Shown: positions 16,932 through 25,893 of the stretch, one piece after another
Position numbering within the stretch: position 1 is the stretch's first letter
Layout of the letters: the number at the start of each line of letters is the position of its first letter
NCBI RefSeq assembly: GCF_901827205.1
Contig: NZ_LR594675.1
Location: 2,728,001 to 2,792,000, forward strand
Source of the DNA: Variovorax sp. PBS-H4
GTDB taxonomy: Bacteria > Pseudomonadota > Gammaproteobacteria > Burkholderiales > Burkholderiaceae_C
Length of the DNA stretch: 64,000 nucleotides
Reading direction: 5' to 3'
Translations under genes and position numbers: made by a program
Notes under the pieces: model-generated
The model's input: only the letters and a program-made list of their open reading frames with translations
Database searches by the model: none
Told to the model about the DNA's origin: nothing

Positions 16932-17807
16932 ATGACCATCTCCTTTCCAGCACTGCTGAGCCAGCTCCTCCTCGGGCTGGTCAACGGATCGTTCTACGCG
17001 ATCCTGAGCCTCGGGCTCGCGGTGATCTTCGGGCTGCTCAACGTCATCAACTTCGCGCATGGCGCGCTGTTCATGCTGGGCGCGGTGCTGGCTTGGATCG
17101 CGATGAACTACTTCGGCATCAACTACTGGGTGATGCTGGTCGCGGCCCCGATCGTCGTCGGCCTCTTCGGCATCCTCATCGAGCGGCTGCTGCTGCGGTG
17201 GATCTACAAGCTCGACCACCTCTACGGCCTCTTGCTCACGCTGGGTCTCACGCTGCTGATCGAGGGCGTGTTCCGCTCCGTCTACGGCGTCTCGGGCCTG
17301 CCCTACGACACGCCTGATGCGCTGGCAAGCGCCACCGACCTCGGCTTCATGATCCTGCCCAACTACCGCGCCTGGGTGGTGGTGGCTTCGCTGGTGGTCT
17401 GCTTTGCGACCTGGTTCGTGATCGAGAAGACGCGCCTGGGTGCCTACCTGCGCGCCGGCACCGAGAACCCGCGGCTCGTGGAGGCCTTCGGCGTCAATGT
17501 GCCGCTGATGGTCACGCTGACCTATGGCTTCGGTGTCGCGCTCGCTGCCTTTGCGGGCGTGCTGGCCGCGCCGGTGATCCAGGTCTCGCCGCTGATGGGG
17601 CAGAACCTCATCATCGTGGTCTTCGCGGTGGTGGTGATCGGCGGCATGGGCTCGATCATGGGCGCCATCCTCACCGGCCTGGGACTGGGCGTGATCGAGG
17701 GGCTCACCAAGGTCTTCTATCCCGAGGCTTCATCCACGGTGGTGTTCGTGATCATGGTCATCGTGCTGCTGATCCGGCCGGCCGGCCTGTTCGGCAAAGA
17801 GAAGTGA
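16932..17807 (+). CDS. livH: Branched-chain amino acid-type ABC permease LivH
   Basis: A 291-aa inner-membrane permease with about eight hydrophobic segments. The start MTISFPALLSQLLLGLVNGS and GLAVIFGLLNVINFAHGALF are typical of LivH, and the coupling region GAYLRAGTENPRLVEAFGVN (the EAA-like loop contacting the ATPase) is present. The ATG follows the binding-protein pair after a 75-base spacer that holds a stable hairpin. livM begins 13 bases after the stop. Confidence 0.95.
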   Translation: MTISFPALLSQLLLGLVNGSFYAILSLGLAVIFGLLNVINFAHGALFMLGAVLAWIAMNYFGINYWVMLVAAPIVVGLFGILIERLLLRWIYKLDHLYGLLLTLGLTLLIEGVFRSVYGVSGLPYDTPDALASATDLGFMILPNYRAWVVVASLVVCFATWFVIEKTRLGAYLRAGTENPRLVEAFGVNVPLMVTLTYGFGVALAAFAGVLAAPVIQVSPLMGQNLIIVVFAVVVIGGMGSIMGAILTGLGLGVIEGLTKVFYPEASSTVVFVIMVIVLLIRPAGLFGKEK

Positions 17808-17820
17808 AGCGGCCCGCGCG

Positions 17821-18801
<981 letters not shown>

Positions 18802-18915
18802 CCGGGGGCAAGTGCTCATTGGCGTCCTTCACGTTTCAGCGCATCGATGTCACGCGCTCGAAACTTGCCTTTGGGCAGAGCGGCACGCAGTTCACGCGCC
18901 CATCTCCATCCACAA

Positions 18916-18934
18916 TGGAACCATGTTGGTTCCA
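18916..18934. promoter_or_regulatory. Perfect 8-bp inverted repeat over the SMP-30 gene start (operator candidate)
   Basis: TGGAACCA (18916-18923), spacer TGT, TGGTTCCA (18927-18934). The arms are perfectly complementary and the second base of the spacer region forms part of the ATG at 18923. A dimeric repressor bound here would block initiation. The next in-frame ATG (18965) would place this site in the 5' leader. Confidence 0.55.
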
Positions 18935-19903
18935 ACCGACAGCGCCGTCGACCCGAGTCCGATCATGTGGCAACCCGCCGAACGCTATCCTGACCCCGCC
19001 GTCGAGATCCTCGATCCCCGCTTCGCCAAATACCGCCTGTTGAGCGCCGCGGTCGAGCGCCTGGCCACCGGCTTTCGCTGGGCCGAAGGGCCGGTATGGT
19101 TCGGCGACGGCCGCTACGTGCTCTGGAGCGACATCCCCAACAACCGCGTGCTGCGCTGGGATGAGGAAACCGGCGCCGTCAGCCACTTCCGCAAGCCATC
19201 GAATTTCGCCAACGGCCACACGCGCGACCGGCAGGGCCGCCTGCTCAGCTGCGAGCACGGCACCCGCCGCGTGACGCGCACCGAATACGACGGTTCGATC
19301 ACCGTGATCCTCGACCGCTTCGAGGGCAAGCGCCTCAATTCACCCAACGACATCGTCGTCAAGTCGGACGACTCGATCTGGTTCACCGATCCACCCTTCG
19401 GCATCCTCGGCCACTACGAAGGCCACGCGGCCGAGCCGGAACTGCCGACCAACGTCTACCGCGTCGACGGGCAGACGGGCAAGGCCACCGTGGTCTGCAA
19501 TGACATCGAGCGCCCCAACGGCCTTTGCTTCTCGCCCGACGAGAGCCTGCTCTACGTGGTCGAGTCGGGCAGCACGCCGCGCCGCATCCGCGTCTTCGAC
19601 CTCAGCGAGGACGGGCAGGGCCTCGCAAACGGGCGCGTGTTCGTCGAGGCCGATCCGCAAGGCTCGCCTGATGGCTTCCGCTGCGATGTCGACGGCAACC
19701 TGTGGGCGGGCTGGGGCACCGGCGAGGGCCGCGATGGGGTGAGGGTGTTCGCACCCGACGCCACGCCCATCGGCCGCATCGCGCTGCCGGAACGCTGCGC
19801 CAATGTCTGCTTCGGCGGCGCGGCGCGCAACAGGCTCTTCATGGCGGCGAGCCAGTCGCTTTACGCGATCTACGTCAACACGCAGGGCGCGCGCGGCGGC
19901 TGA
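18923..19903 (+). CDS. SMP-30/gluconolactonase family protein
   Basis: A 326-aa (from ATG 18923) six-bladed beta-propeller of the SMP-30/gluconolaconase/LRE family, which hydrolyses sugar lactones with a single bound metal. Family landmarks: GFRWAEGPVWFGDGRYVLWS (first strand with metal-ligand Glu), NSPNDIVVKSDDSIWFTDP (Asn ligand), PNGLCFSPDESLLYVVES (Asn ligand) and SPDGFRCDVDGNLWAGWG (Asp ligand). No signal peptide, so cytoplasmic. ATG 18923 lies within a perfect palindrome; ATG 18965 (MWQPAERYPDP) also fits the family N-terminus. Physiological lactone unknown. It is convergent with the racemase-like gene, only ten bases apart. Confidence 0.9.
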   Translation: MLVPTDSAVDPSPIMWQPAERYPDPAVEILDPRFAKYRLLSAAVERLATGFRWAEGPVWFGDGRYVLWSDIPNNRVLRWDEETGAVSHFRKPSNFANGHTRDRQGRLLSCEHGTRRVTRTEYDGSITVILDRFEGKRLNSPNDIVVKSDDSIWFTDPPFGILGHYEGHAAEPELPTNVYRVDGQTGKATVVCNDIERPNGLCFSPDESLLYVVESGSTPRRIRVFDLSEDGQGLANGRVFVEADPQGSPDGFRCDVDGNLWAGWGTGEGRDGVRVFAPDATPIGRIALPERCANVCFGGAARNRLFMAASQSLYAIYVNTQGARGG

Positions 19904-19913
19904 AGGCCCGGGC

Positions 19914-20654
19914 TCAGGGCGCGAAGCGGCGCGTGAGCGCCTCCGGCAGGCCGATGGCCGGCTTCGGCGCGGGCCTTCTGAAGGTGCCGGCGCTGGCCTT
20001 GCGCACGCGCAGCGTCGCGAGCGCCTCGGCCTGCTTCACGGCCGCGGCCATCTGGTCGACCACCGGCACGGGGATGCGGTCCTTGACCTTGTCGGCCAAG
20101 CCCGCCAGCGGCGCGCCGGCAAGGATCACCACGTCGGCCTCGTCCTCGTCGACCGCGCGGTTCGCCAGGTCCACCAGCAGCTGTTCCTTTTCGTCCTGCA
20201 CATCGGCGATGGAGGCGAAGCGGCCTTCGAGCATGCGGATGCCGGCCAGGCGGCCCATGAGCCCATGCGATTCCACGCACTCCGCATACCAGGGGCCGAG
20301 TGCCTGCGCGAAGGTCACGATGGCAAAACGCTTGCCGAGCATGCACGCGGTCAGCATCGCGGCCTCGGCCATGCCGATCACCGGCATGTCGAAGAGCTCG
20401 CGCGCGCCGAACAATCCCGGGTCGCCGAAAGCCGCGATGACGGCGGCGTCGAAGCCTTCCTGGTGTTCGGCCAGCATCTCCAGCGCCACCGCGCCGCCGA
20501 TCTGCGCCTCGGCGCGTGTGGCGATATAGGGAAAGCCGCGCGGCGCCGTGAGCGCGACCAGTTCCGTGCCGGCGGCTGCAGCGGGAAGGGCGGCACGCAT
20601 CAGCCGATCGGTGATGCCCTGGCTGGTGTTCGGGTTGACGACGAGGATGCGCAT
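19914..20654 (-). CDS. Asp/Glu/hydantoin racemase-fold protein lacking both usual cysteines
   Basis: A 246-aa protein of the aspartate/glutamate/hydantoin racemase superfamily; the start MRILVVNPNTSQGITDRL is diagnostic. In characterised hydantoin racemases two cysteines act as acid and base. Here the first region reads AVIAAFGDPGL (Ala75 where Cys is expected) and the second VVILAGAPLAG (Gly180 in place of Cys). Only C104 and C126 remain, at other positions. Classical two-base racemisation is therefore doubtful. Start ATG 20654 has a good aaaggaa site. It is the last gene of the MFS-hydantoinase-amidase operon, 23 bases after the amidase. Confidence 0.85.
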   Translation of the reverse strand: MRILVVNPNTSQGITDRLMRAALPAAAAGTELVALTAPRGFPYIATRAEAQIGGAVALEMLAEHQEGFDAAVIAAFGDPGLFGARELFDMPVIGMAEAAMLTACMLGKRFAIVTFAQALGPWYAECVESHGLMGRLAGIRMLEGRFASIADVQDEKEQLLVDLANRAVDEDEADVVILAGAPLAGLADKVKDRIPVPVVDQMAAAVKQAEALATLRVRKASAGTFRRPAPKPAIGLPEALTRRFAP

Positions 20655-20677
20655 GGGATTCCTTTGATCAGGCGTGA

Positions 20678-22066
20678 CTATGCGGCCGTATGGCCGGCCT
20701 GCGCCAGCACCGCTTCGATGGCCCGGGCTGCTTCGAGCAGTTGCCGGTCCCGTCCGCGCGCCGCGATCAGCTGAAGCCCGACCGGCAAGCCGTCGCGGCC
20801 GCTGCCGCAGGGAATGGAAATGGCCGCCGCCATCGCATGGTTCACGAAAGGCGTGAACACCGCGTGCGCACGCGGCTCCACGGCCTGGCCGCCGATGTGC
20901 GTGGGCCCGAGCCGGTCGTTGCGCCAGGCGACGCAGGGTGCGGTCGGACAGATCAGCAGGTCATGGTGCCCCAGGAAGCCGGCCAGCGTCGAGGCGATCG
21001 CGGCGCCCGCGGCGCGGGCGCGCGCCACGTCGGCGCCGGACCACTGCAGCCCGCGTTCGATCTGGCGCGCCACATCGGGATCGAAGACGGAAGCGTCGCG
21101 CCGCCAGTCATCGCCGAACAGGTGGGCGAGCCCGGTGTGCTGCAGCGGCATCAAGGCCGCCTCGTCGGCACCCTCGGGCCAGGCCGGATCGGCATCGGCG
21201 ATGTCGAAGCCGGCCGTACGCAGCGCGTCGATCGCGCTGGCGATGCATGCCTCCACGTCCTCGTCCACCGGCGCGTCGAGGCCCAGGCGCGGACTGAAGG
21301 CGATGCGCAGCCGGTTCGCGGCGCGCGGCGCGGCCGGGTCGGGCAGCAGGCTCGACGCCGGGTCGCGCGGGTCGGGGCCCGCCATCGCCTCGAACATCAG
21401 CGCGGCGTCGGCAACGGTCCGGGTGATGGGTGCGATCACCTGCAGACCGATGAAGGCGTGCGGGAAAGCAAAGGGATCGGGAATCGCGCCGAAGGAAGGC
21501 TTGAAGCCCACCACGCCGACGTGCGCGGGCGGTCGTCGGCTCGAACCGCCGCCGTCGGTACCCAGGGCGAGCGGCGCCAGCCGCGCCGCCACCGCGACGG
21601 CGCATCCGCCCGAGGAACCGCCCGGCGTCAGGGCGGGGTCCATCGGATGGCGCGTGAGGCCGTAGACCTTGTTCGTGGTCAGTCCCTTGCAGGCGAACTC
21701 CGAACTGTTGCCCATGCCGATGACCAGCGCGCCCGCGGCCCGCAGGCGCTCCACGGCCAGCGCATCACGTGGCGCGACGAAGTCCTGGAACAGCAGCGAG
21801 CCTTGCGTCACGCGCTGGTCCCGGACCCAGATCACGTCCTTGACCACCACGGGCACGCCGGCCAGCGGCATCGGCTCCTTGCGGGCGATGCGCGCGCGAA
21901 GGGCCTCTATCTCGGTCTCGAGCGAGGCAGGGACACCACCCACCACCGCATTGAGCACGCCGTTGCGCGAGGCGATGTTCTGCAGGAAGGCCGCCACCAC
22001 CTCGCCCGGGTCCAGCGTTCCGCCCTGCACGCGTTGCGCGATCTGCGTGGCGTCGAGCTCAAGCAT
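20678..22066 (-). CDS. Amidase signature family enzyme (hydantoin operon)
   Basis: A 462-aa amidase-signature hydrolase. The Ser-cisSer-Lys triad is complete: Lys76 in VPVVVKDVIW, the GGSSGG loop near 149-154, and nucleophile Ser175 in GTDGGGSSRRPPA. ATG 22066 is chosen because it overlaps the hydantoinase stop by eight bases; the reading frame extends further upstream only inside that gene. It occupies the operon slot where an N-carbamoyl amino acid amidohydrolase would be expected in a hydantoin pathway, so it may act on the ring-opened product, or on a different amide. Substrate unknown. Confidence 0.92.
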   Translation of the reverse strand: MLELDATQIAQRVQGGTLDPGEVVAAFLQNIASRNGVLNAVVGGVPASLETEIEALRARIARKEPMPLAGVPVVVKDVIWVRDQRVTQGSLLFQDFVAPRDALAVERLRAAGALVIGMGNSSEFACKGLTTNKVYGLTRHPMDPALTPGGSSGGCAVAVAARLAPLALGTDGGGSSRRPPAHVGVVGFKPSFGAIPDPFAFPHAFIGLQVIAPITRTVADAALMFEAMAGPDPRDPASSLLPDPAAPRAANRLRIAFSPRLGLDAPVDEDVEACIASAIDALRTAGFDIADADPAWPEGADEAALMPLQHTGLAHLFGDDWRRDASVFDPDVARQIERGLQWSGADVARARAAGAAIASTLAGFLGHHDLLICPTAPCVAWRNDRLGPTHIGGQAVEPRAHAVFTPFVNHAMAAAISIPCGSGRDGLPVGLQLIAARGRDRQLLEAARAIEAVLAQAGHTAA

Positions 22067-23549
22067 GCGGCGGCCCCTTCGCGAGCCGGGCCAATGCATC
22101 GGGCAAATTGCCCACATAGCCGCCGGCCGCCGCATCGCCGGGTTTGGGGCGTGCCATCTCCGGCTTGCCGCATGGCAGGAACTCGCCATGGCCCGAAGGG
22201 GCGCAGGGCTGGCCCTCGTCCCAGACGCGTTCGCCGCGCACCAGCGTGGTCACAGGCCAGCCGGTGACCTGCATGCCCTCGTAGGGTGTGTAGTCGACGT
22301 CGTGGTGGAGCATGCGGTTCTCGATGGTGACCTCCTTGTTCGGGTCCCAGATCGCGATGTCGGCATCCGAGCCAATTGCGATCGTGCCCTTGCGCGGGTG
22401 CAGGCCATAGAGCCGCGCCGGGTTGGTGGCGGTGAGGCTGACGAACTGGTTGAGCGTGATGCGCCCGGTGCGCACGCCTTCGGAGAAGAGCAGCGGCAGG
22501 CGCGTCTCCAGCCCCGGAATGCCGTTGGGAATGTGGCGGAAGGCCACCTCCTTGCCGCCGGGCTTCTTGCCCTGTGGATCGTCGAAGCGAAACGGCGCAT
22601 GGTCGGAGGAGACGATGGTGAAGAGCCCGTCGGACAAGCCCTCCCACACCACGCGCTGGTTGGCCCGGTCGCGCGGCGGCGGGCTGCAGACGCACTTGGC
22701 GCCCTCGTAGCCGCCGCCCAGGTCTTCCGCGCTGAGGAACAGGTACTGCGGGCAGGTCTCGGCATACAGGCGCATGCCCCGGCCGCGCGCCCAGCGGATC
22801 TGCTCGATGGCCTCGCGGCCGGACACGTGCACGATCAGGATCGGCACATCGACCAGTTCCGACAGCGTGATGGCGCGGTGCGTCGCCTCGCGCTCGATGG
22901 CCATGGGCCGCGAGGTGCCGTGGTACAGCGGCGCGGTGTGCCCGGCTTCCTCCAGCGTCTCGGTGAGCCAGGCGATGCAGTCTGCGTTCTCGGCGTGGAT
23001 CATCGCCAGCGCGCCGTGGCGGCGTGCGACCGCGAGCAGGCGCAGGATCTGGCGGTCGTCCAGCATCATGTCGTCGTAGGTCATGTAGATCTTGAACGAC
23101 GTGTAGCCCTCGGCGATCAGGGCCGGCAGCTCCTCGCGCAGCACCTGCTCCGTGGGGTCGGTCACGATCATGTGGAAGGCGTAGTCCACCACCGCCTTGC
23201 GCCCCGCGCGCTGGTGATAGTCCTCCACTGCGTCGCGCAGCGACCGGCCCTTGATCTGCGCGGCGAAAGGGATCACGGTGGTGGTGCCGCCGCAGGCCGC
23301 CGAGCGCGTGCCGCTGGCGAAGTCGTCGGCCATCCGCAGGCCCTCGTCCATCGGCTGGTCGAGGTGGCAGTGGGCATCGACGCCGCCGGGCAGCACCAGC
23401 TTGCCCCGGGCATCGATCTCGACGCGGCCGCGCGCGAGCTCCTGCCCGAGTGCGACCACGCGGCCGTCGCGGATGCCGATGTCGGCCTGCATGGTTTCCG
23501 CAGCCGTCGCGACCAGGCCGTTGCGGATGACAGTGTCGAAGCCTTGCAC
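22059..23549 (-). CDS. Dihydropyrimidinase / D-hydantoinase family cyclic amidohydrolase
   Basis: A 496-aa metal-dependent TIM-barrel cyclic amidase. The binuclear zinc site is intact: H60 and H62 (DAHCHLD), the Lys153 to be carbamylated (SFKIYMTY), H185 (MIHAEN), H241 (VHVSG) and D316 (SSDHAPF). It opens hydantoin or dihydropyrimidine rings to N-carbamoyl amino acids. The start is GTG at 23549, preceded by aaggaaa. It lies between the MFS transporter (33 bases upstream) and the amidase (eight-base overlap). Ring substrate not determinable from sequence. Confidence 0.93.
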   Translation of the reverse strand: MQGFDTVIRNGLVATAAETMQADIGIRDGRVVALGQELARGRVEIDARGKLVLPGGVDAHCHLDQPMDEGLRMADDFASGTRSAACGGTTTVIPFAAQIKGRSLRDAVEDYHQRAGRKAVVDYAFHMIVTDPTEQVLREELPALIAEGYTSFKIYMTYDDMMLDDRQILRLLAVARRHGALAMIHAENADCIAWLTETLEEAGHTAPLYHGTSRPMAIEREATHRAITLSELVDVPILIVHVSGREAIEQIRWARGRGMRLYAETCPQYLFLSAEDLGGGYEGAKCVCSPPPRDRANQRVVWEGLSDGLFTIVSSDHAPFRFDDPQGKKPGGKEVAFRHIPNGIPGLETRLPLLFSEGVRTGRITLNQFVSLTATNPARLYGLHPRKGTIAIGSDADIAIWDPNKEVTIENRMLHHDVDYTPYEGMQVTGWPVTTLVRGERVWDEGQPCAPSGHGEFLPCGKPEMARPKPGDAAAGGYVGNLPDALARLAKGPPHA

Positions 23550-23581
23550 TTGCGTTTCCTTGGTTGGCCTGCCGCCGGTGC

Positions 23582-24907
23582 TCAGTGCCCGGCATCCTTG
23601 AGGTCGATGCGCGCGGTCTCGCGGGCCGCAAAGGCGGCCACGGCGATCAGCGCACAGACGATCGCGAGATAGACGGCCACCGGCGTCGTGGAGTTGAAGC
23701 GCGCGATCAGCGCAGTGGCGATGATCGGCGCCAGCGCGCCGCCGAAGACGCCCGCGAACTGGAAGCCCAGCGAGGCGCCCGTCACCCGCACGCGGGTCGC
23801 GAACAGTTCCGGCAGGAAGGAGGCGAGCGGCGAGAACATGAAGGACACCAGGACCATGCCGACGAAGGAAGCCGCCATGATCATGGCCGGGTCGCGCGTC
23901 TGCACCATCTGCATGAAGGCGAAGGCCCAGAGCGCGCCGCCGATGCCGCCGATCATGAGCACCGGCCGGCGGCCGATGCGGTCGGACAGCCAGCCGGCCA
24001 CCGGGATGAAGATCATCTGCGCCACCGCGCCCAGCAGCACCGCGTTGAGCGCGATCGACTTCGGCAGGCCCAGCTGCGTCGGCACGAAGTACAGCAGGAA
24101 CAGGGTGAACACGTAGAAGGCGATGTCGCCGCCCAGGCGCGCGAAGAAGGCGATGGCGAGCTGCGGCTTGTAGTGGCGCAGGACCTCCTTGATGGGCGCG
24201 TGCGCTTCATGACCCTTGGCCTCCTTCTCGAACACCTTGGACTCGGCCACGCTCATGCGGATGTACAGGCCCACCCCCACCAGGATGGCGCTCAGCATGA
24301 AGGGGATGCGCCAGCCCCATGACAGGAAGGCCTCGTCGGACACTTGCCAGGTGACCAGCGCGAAGGCGCCGTTGGCGAGCAGCAGCCCGATGGGCGCCGC
24401 GATCTGCACCACGGCACCGAGCAGCCCGCGCCGCTTGCCCTCGGGGTCGAGCTCGTTGACCATGATCGCCGCACCGCCCCATTCGCCGCCCAGCGCCAGC
24501 CCCTGGATGATGCGCAGCAGCACCAGCAGGATGGGCGCCAGCATGCCGACCTGGCCGAAGGTCGGCAGGCAGCCGATCAAGAAGGTGGCCAGGCCCATCA
24601 TCAGCAGCGTGATGAAGAGGATCGACTTGCGGCCCAGCTTGTCGCCGAAGTGCCCGAACACCGCCGCGCCCAGCGGACGTGCGACGAAGGCCACGCCATA
24701 GCTGGCGAAGGACAGCAGCGTCGCCACCAACGGCTCGCTTTGAGGAAAGAACAGTTTCGGGAAGACCAGGGCCGCCGCAGAGCCGTAGATGAAGTGGTCG
24801 TAGAACTCGAGCGTCGTTCCCGCCAGGCTGGCGGCAGCCACGCGCTTGGTGGACGAGGGGCTGGCTTCGCGTTCGGCTGTCCCGCCGATGGGCATGGTTG
24901 CATGCAT
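23582..24907 (-). CDS. MFS metabolite:H+ symporter (MHS family)
   Basis: A 441-aa, 12-helix major facilitator of the MHS family (citrate, proline/betaine, shikimate type). Motif A is present between helices 2 and 3 (GHFGDKLGRKSILFI) and repeated between helices 8 and 9 (AGWLSDRIGRRPVLM). Helix 5 carries LRIIQGLALGGEWGGAAIM, a typical MHS motif. ATG 24907 is chosen for a ggag site seven bases upstream; the open frame continues 26 codons further into the promoter region. As first gene of the operon it most likely imports the ring compound used by the hydantoinase. Confidence 0.92.
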   Translation of the reverse strand: MHATMPIGGTAEREASPSSTKRVAAASLAGTTLEFYDHFIYGSAAALVFPKLFFPQSEPLVATLLSFASYGVAFVARPLGAAVFGHFGDKLGRKSILFITLLMMGLATFLIGCLPTFGQVGMLAPILLVLLRIIQGLALGGEWGGAAIMVNELDPEGKRRGLLGAVVQIAAPIGLLLANGAFALVTWQVSDEAFLSWGWRIPFMLSAILVGVGLYIRMSVAESKVFEKEAKGHEAHAPIKEVLRHYKPQLAIAFFARLGGDIAFYVFTLFLLYFVPTQLGLPKSIALNAVLLGAVAQMIFIPVAGWLSDRIGRRPVLMIGGIGGALWAFAFMQMVQTRDPAMIMAASFVGMVLVSFMFSPLASFLPELFATRVRVTGASLGFQFAGVFGGALAPIIATALIARFNSTTPVAVYLAIVCALIAVAAFAARETARIDLKDAGH

Positions 24908-24960
24908 TCGCTGTCTCCGTAGGTGATGGATATGAGGGGCTGAATCGTCGCGCGGTGCAA

Positions 24961-24989
24961 AAGATAGGCGATAACCGATGTGCAATCAA
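24961..24989 (-). promoter_or_regulatory. Promoter of the MFS-hydantoinase operon
   Basis: On the minus strand TTGATT (complement of 24984-24989), a 17-base spacer and TATCTT (complement of 24961-24966). Predicted start near 24953, about 45 bases before the MFS ATG. The left arm of the adjacent inverted repeat overlaps the -35 and spacer. Confidence 0.55.
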
Positions 24990-25007
24990 GAAGAAATTTG
25001 TACATCG
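24976..25007. promoter_or_regulatory. Long inverted repeat, candidate GntR operator
   Basis: CGATGTGCAA (24976-24985) faces TTGTACATCG (24998-25007): ten-base arms with one mismatch, centres 22 bases (two helical turns) apart. It sits in the 260-base divergent region between the MFS operon and the GntR gene and overlaps the -35 of the operon promoter. The rest of this region is AT-rich, with no other gene seen. Confidence 0.55.
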
Positions 25008-25167
25008 CAAAAAACATTTATGTTCCTCGGGTCTAACTAATGGATAACCCGTATACGTCAGCGGTTCGCCCGGGGATTCAGTATGAAGACCAGCGGGTAA
25101 AGGCGCGATTGGCCACGTAACCGCCATACAATCAACCGTGATCTGATGTTCAAAAGGAAACGAGACA

Positions 25168-25869
25168 ATGGCCAAAACAACGAGCACGGACGTCGATGCC
25201 CCCGGGGCGCCGTCCGTTGACGAGATCAGCGAGCGCATCCTCCAGGCCATCTGGGAGCACCGGCTGCCGCCCGGCACCAAGCTGGTCGAGGAGAAGCTGT
25301 CCGAGGTCTTCGGCGTCAGCCGCACCAAGATCCGGCTGGCGCTCGGCAGGCTGTCGCACGACAGCATCCTCACGGTCGAGCCCAACCGCGGCACCTTCGT
25401 CGCCAGCCCCACGGTCGAGCAGGCGCGCCAGGTGTTCAACGCGCGGCGCGTGCTGGAGCCAGCGCTGCTGCGCGACCTGTCCGGCCAGGTGCGGCGGGAG
25501 CAGCTCGCGCGCCTGCGCAAGAACATCGCGCTCGAAGGCGAGGCGCGCGAGCGCAACGACCGGCGCGCGACCATCCGGCTTTCGGGCCAATTCCACCTGC
25601 TGATCGCCGAGCTGGGCCAGAACCCTTACCTGCACAAGTGCATCCGGGAGCTGTGCTCGCTGACCTGCCTGGTGATCGCGCTTTACGACGCGCCCGGCAC
25701 GCCGGCCTGCCCGCACCACGAGCACGATGCCATCGTCGACGCGCTGGAGCAGGGCGATGCCGAGCGCGCCTGCATGCTGATGATCGAGCACCTCACGCAC
25801 ATCGAGAACACGCTGCGCCTCGAGATGCCCGGGGACGAGGAGATCGACTTCCGCGCCGTGTTCGCCTGA
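25168..25869 (+). CDS. GntR family regulator with FCD ligand domain
   Basis: A 233-aa regulator. The N-terminal winged helix (about residues 16-82) shows LPPGTKLVEEKLSEVFGVSR and LSHDSILTVEPNRGTFVAS, typical of FadR-type GntR proteins. The all-helical FCD domain follows, with metal-ligand-type residues in SGQFHLLIAELG and the CPHHEHDAIVDALEQGD segment. A good aaaaggaaa site precedes ATG 25168. Divergent from the hydantoinase-type operon, so it is the likely ligand-responsive repressor of that operon. It is convergent with the glycosyltransferase 24 bases away. Confidence 0.93.
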   Translation: MAKTTSTDVDAPGAPSVDEISERILQAIWEHRLPPGTKLVEEKLSEVFGVSRTKIRLALGRLSHDSILTVEPNRGTFVASPTVEQARQVFNARRVLEPALLRDLSGQVRREQLARLRKNIALEGEARERNDRRATIRLSGQFHLLIAELGQNPYLHKCIRELCSLTCLVIALYDAPGTPACPHHEHDAIVDALEQGDAERACMLMIEHLTHIENTLRLEMPGDEEIDFRAVFA

Positions 25870-25893
25870 CTGGCGCCACGGCTGGCGTCGGGC

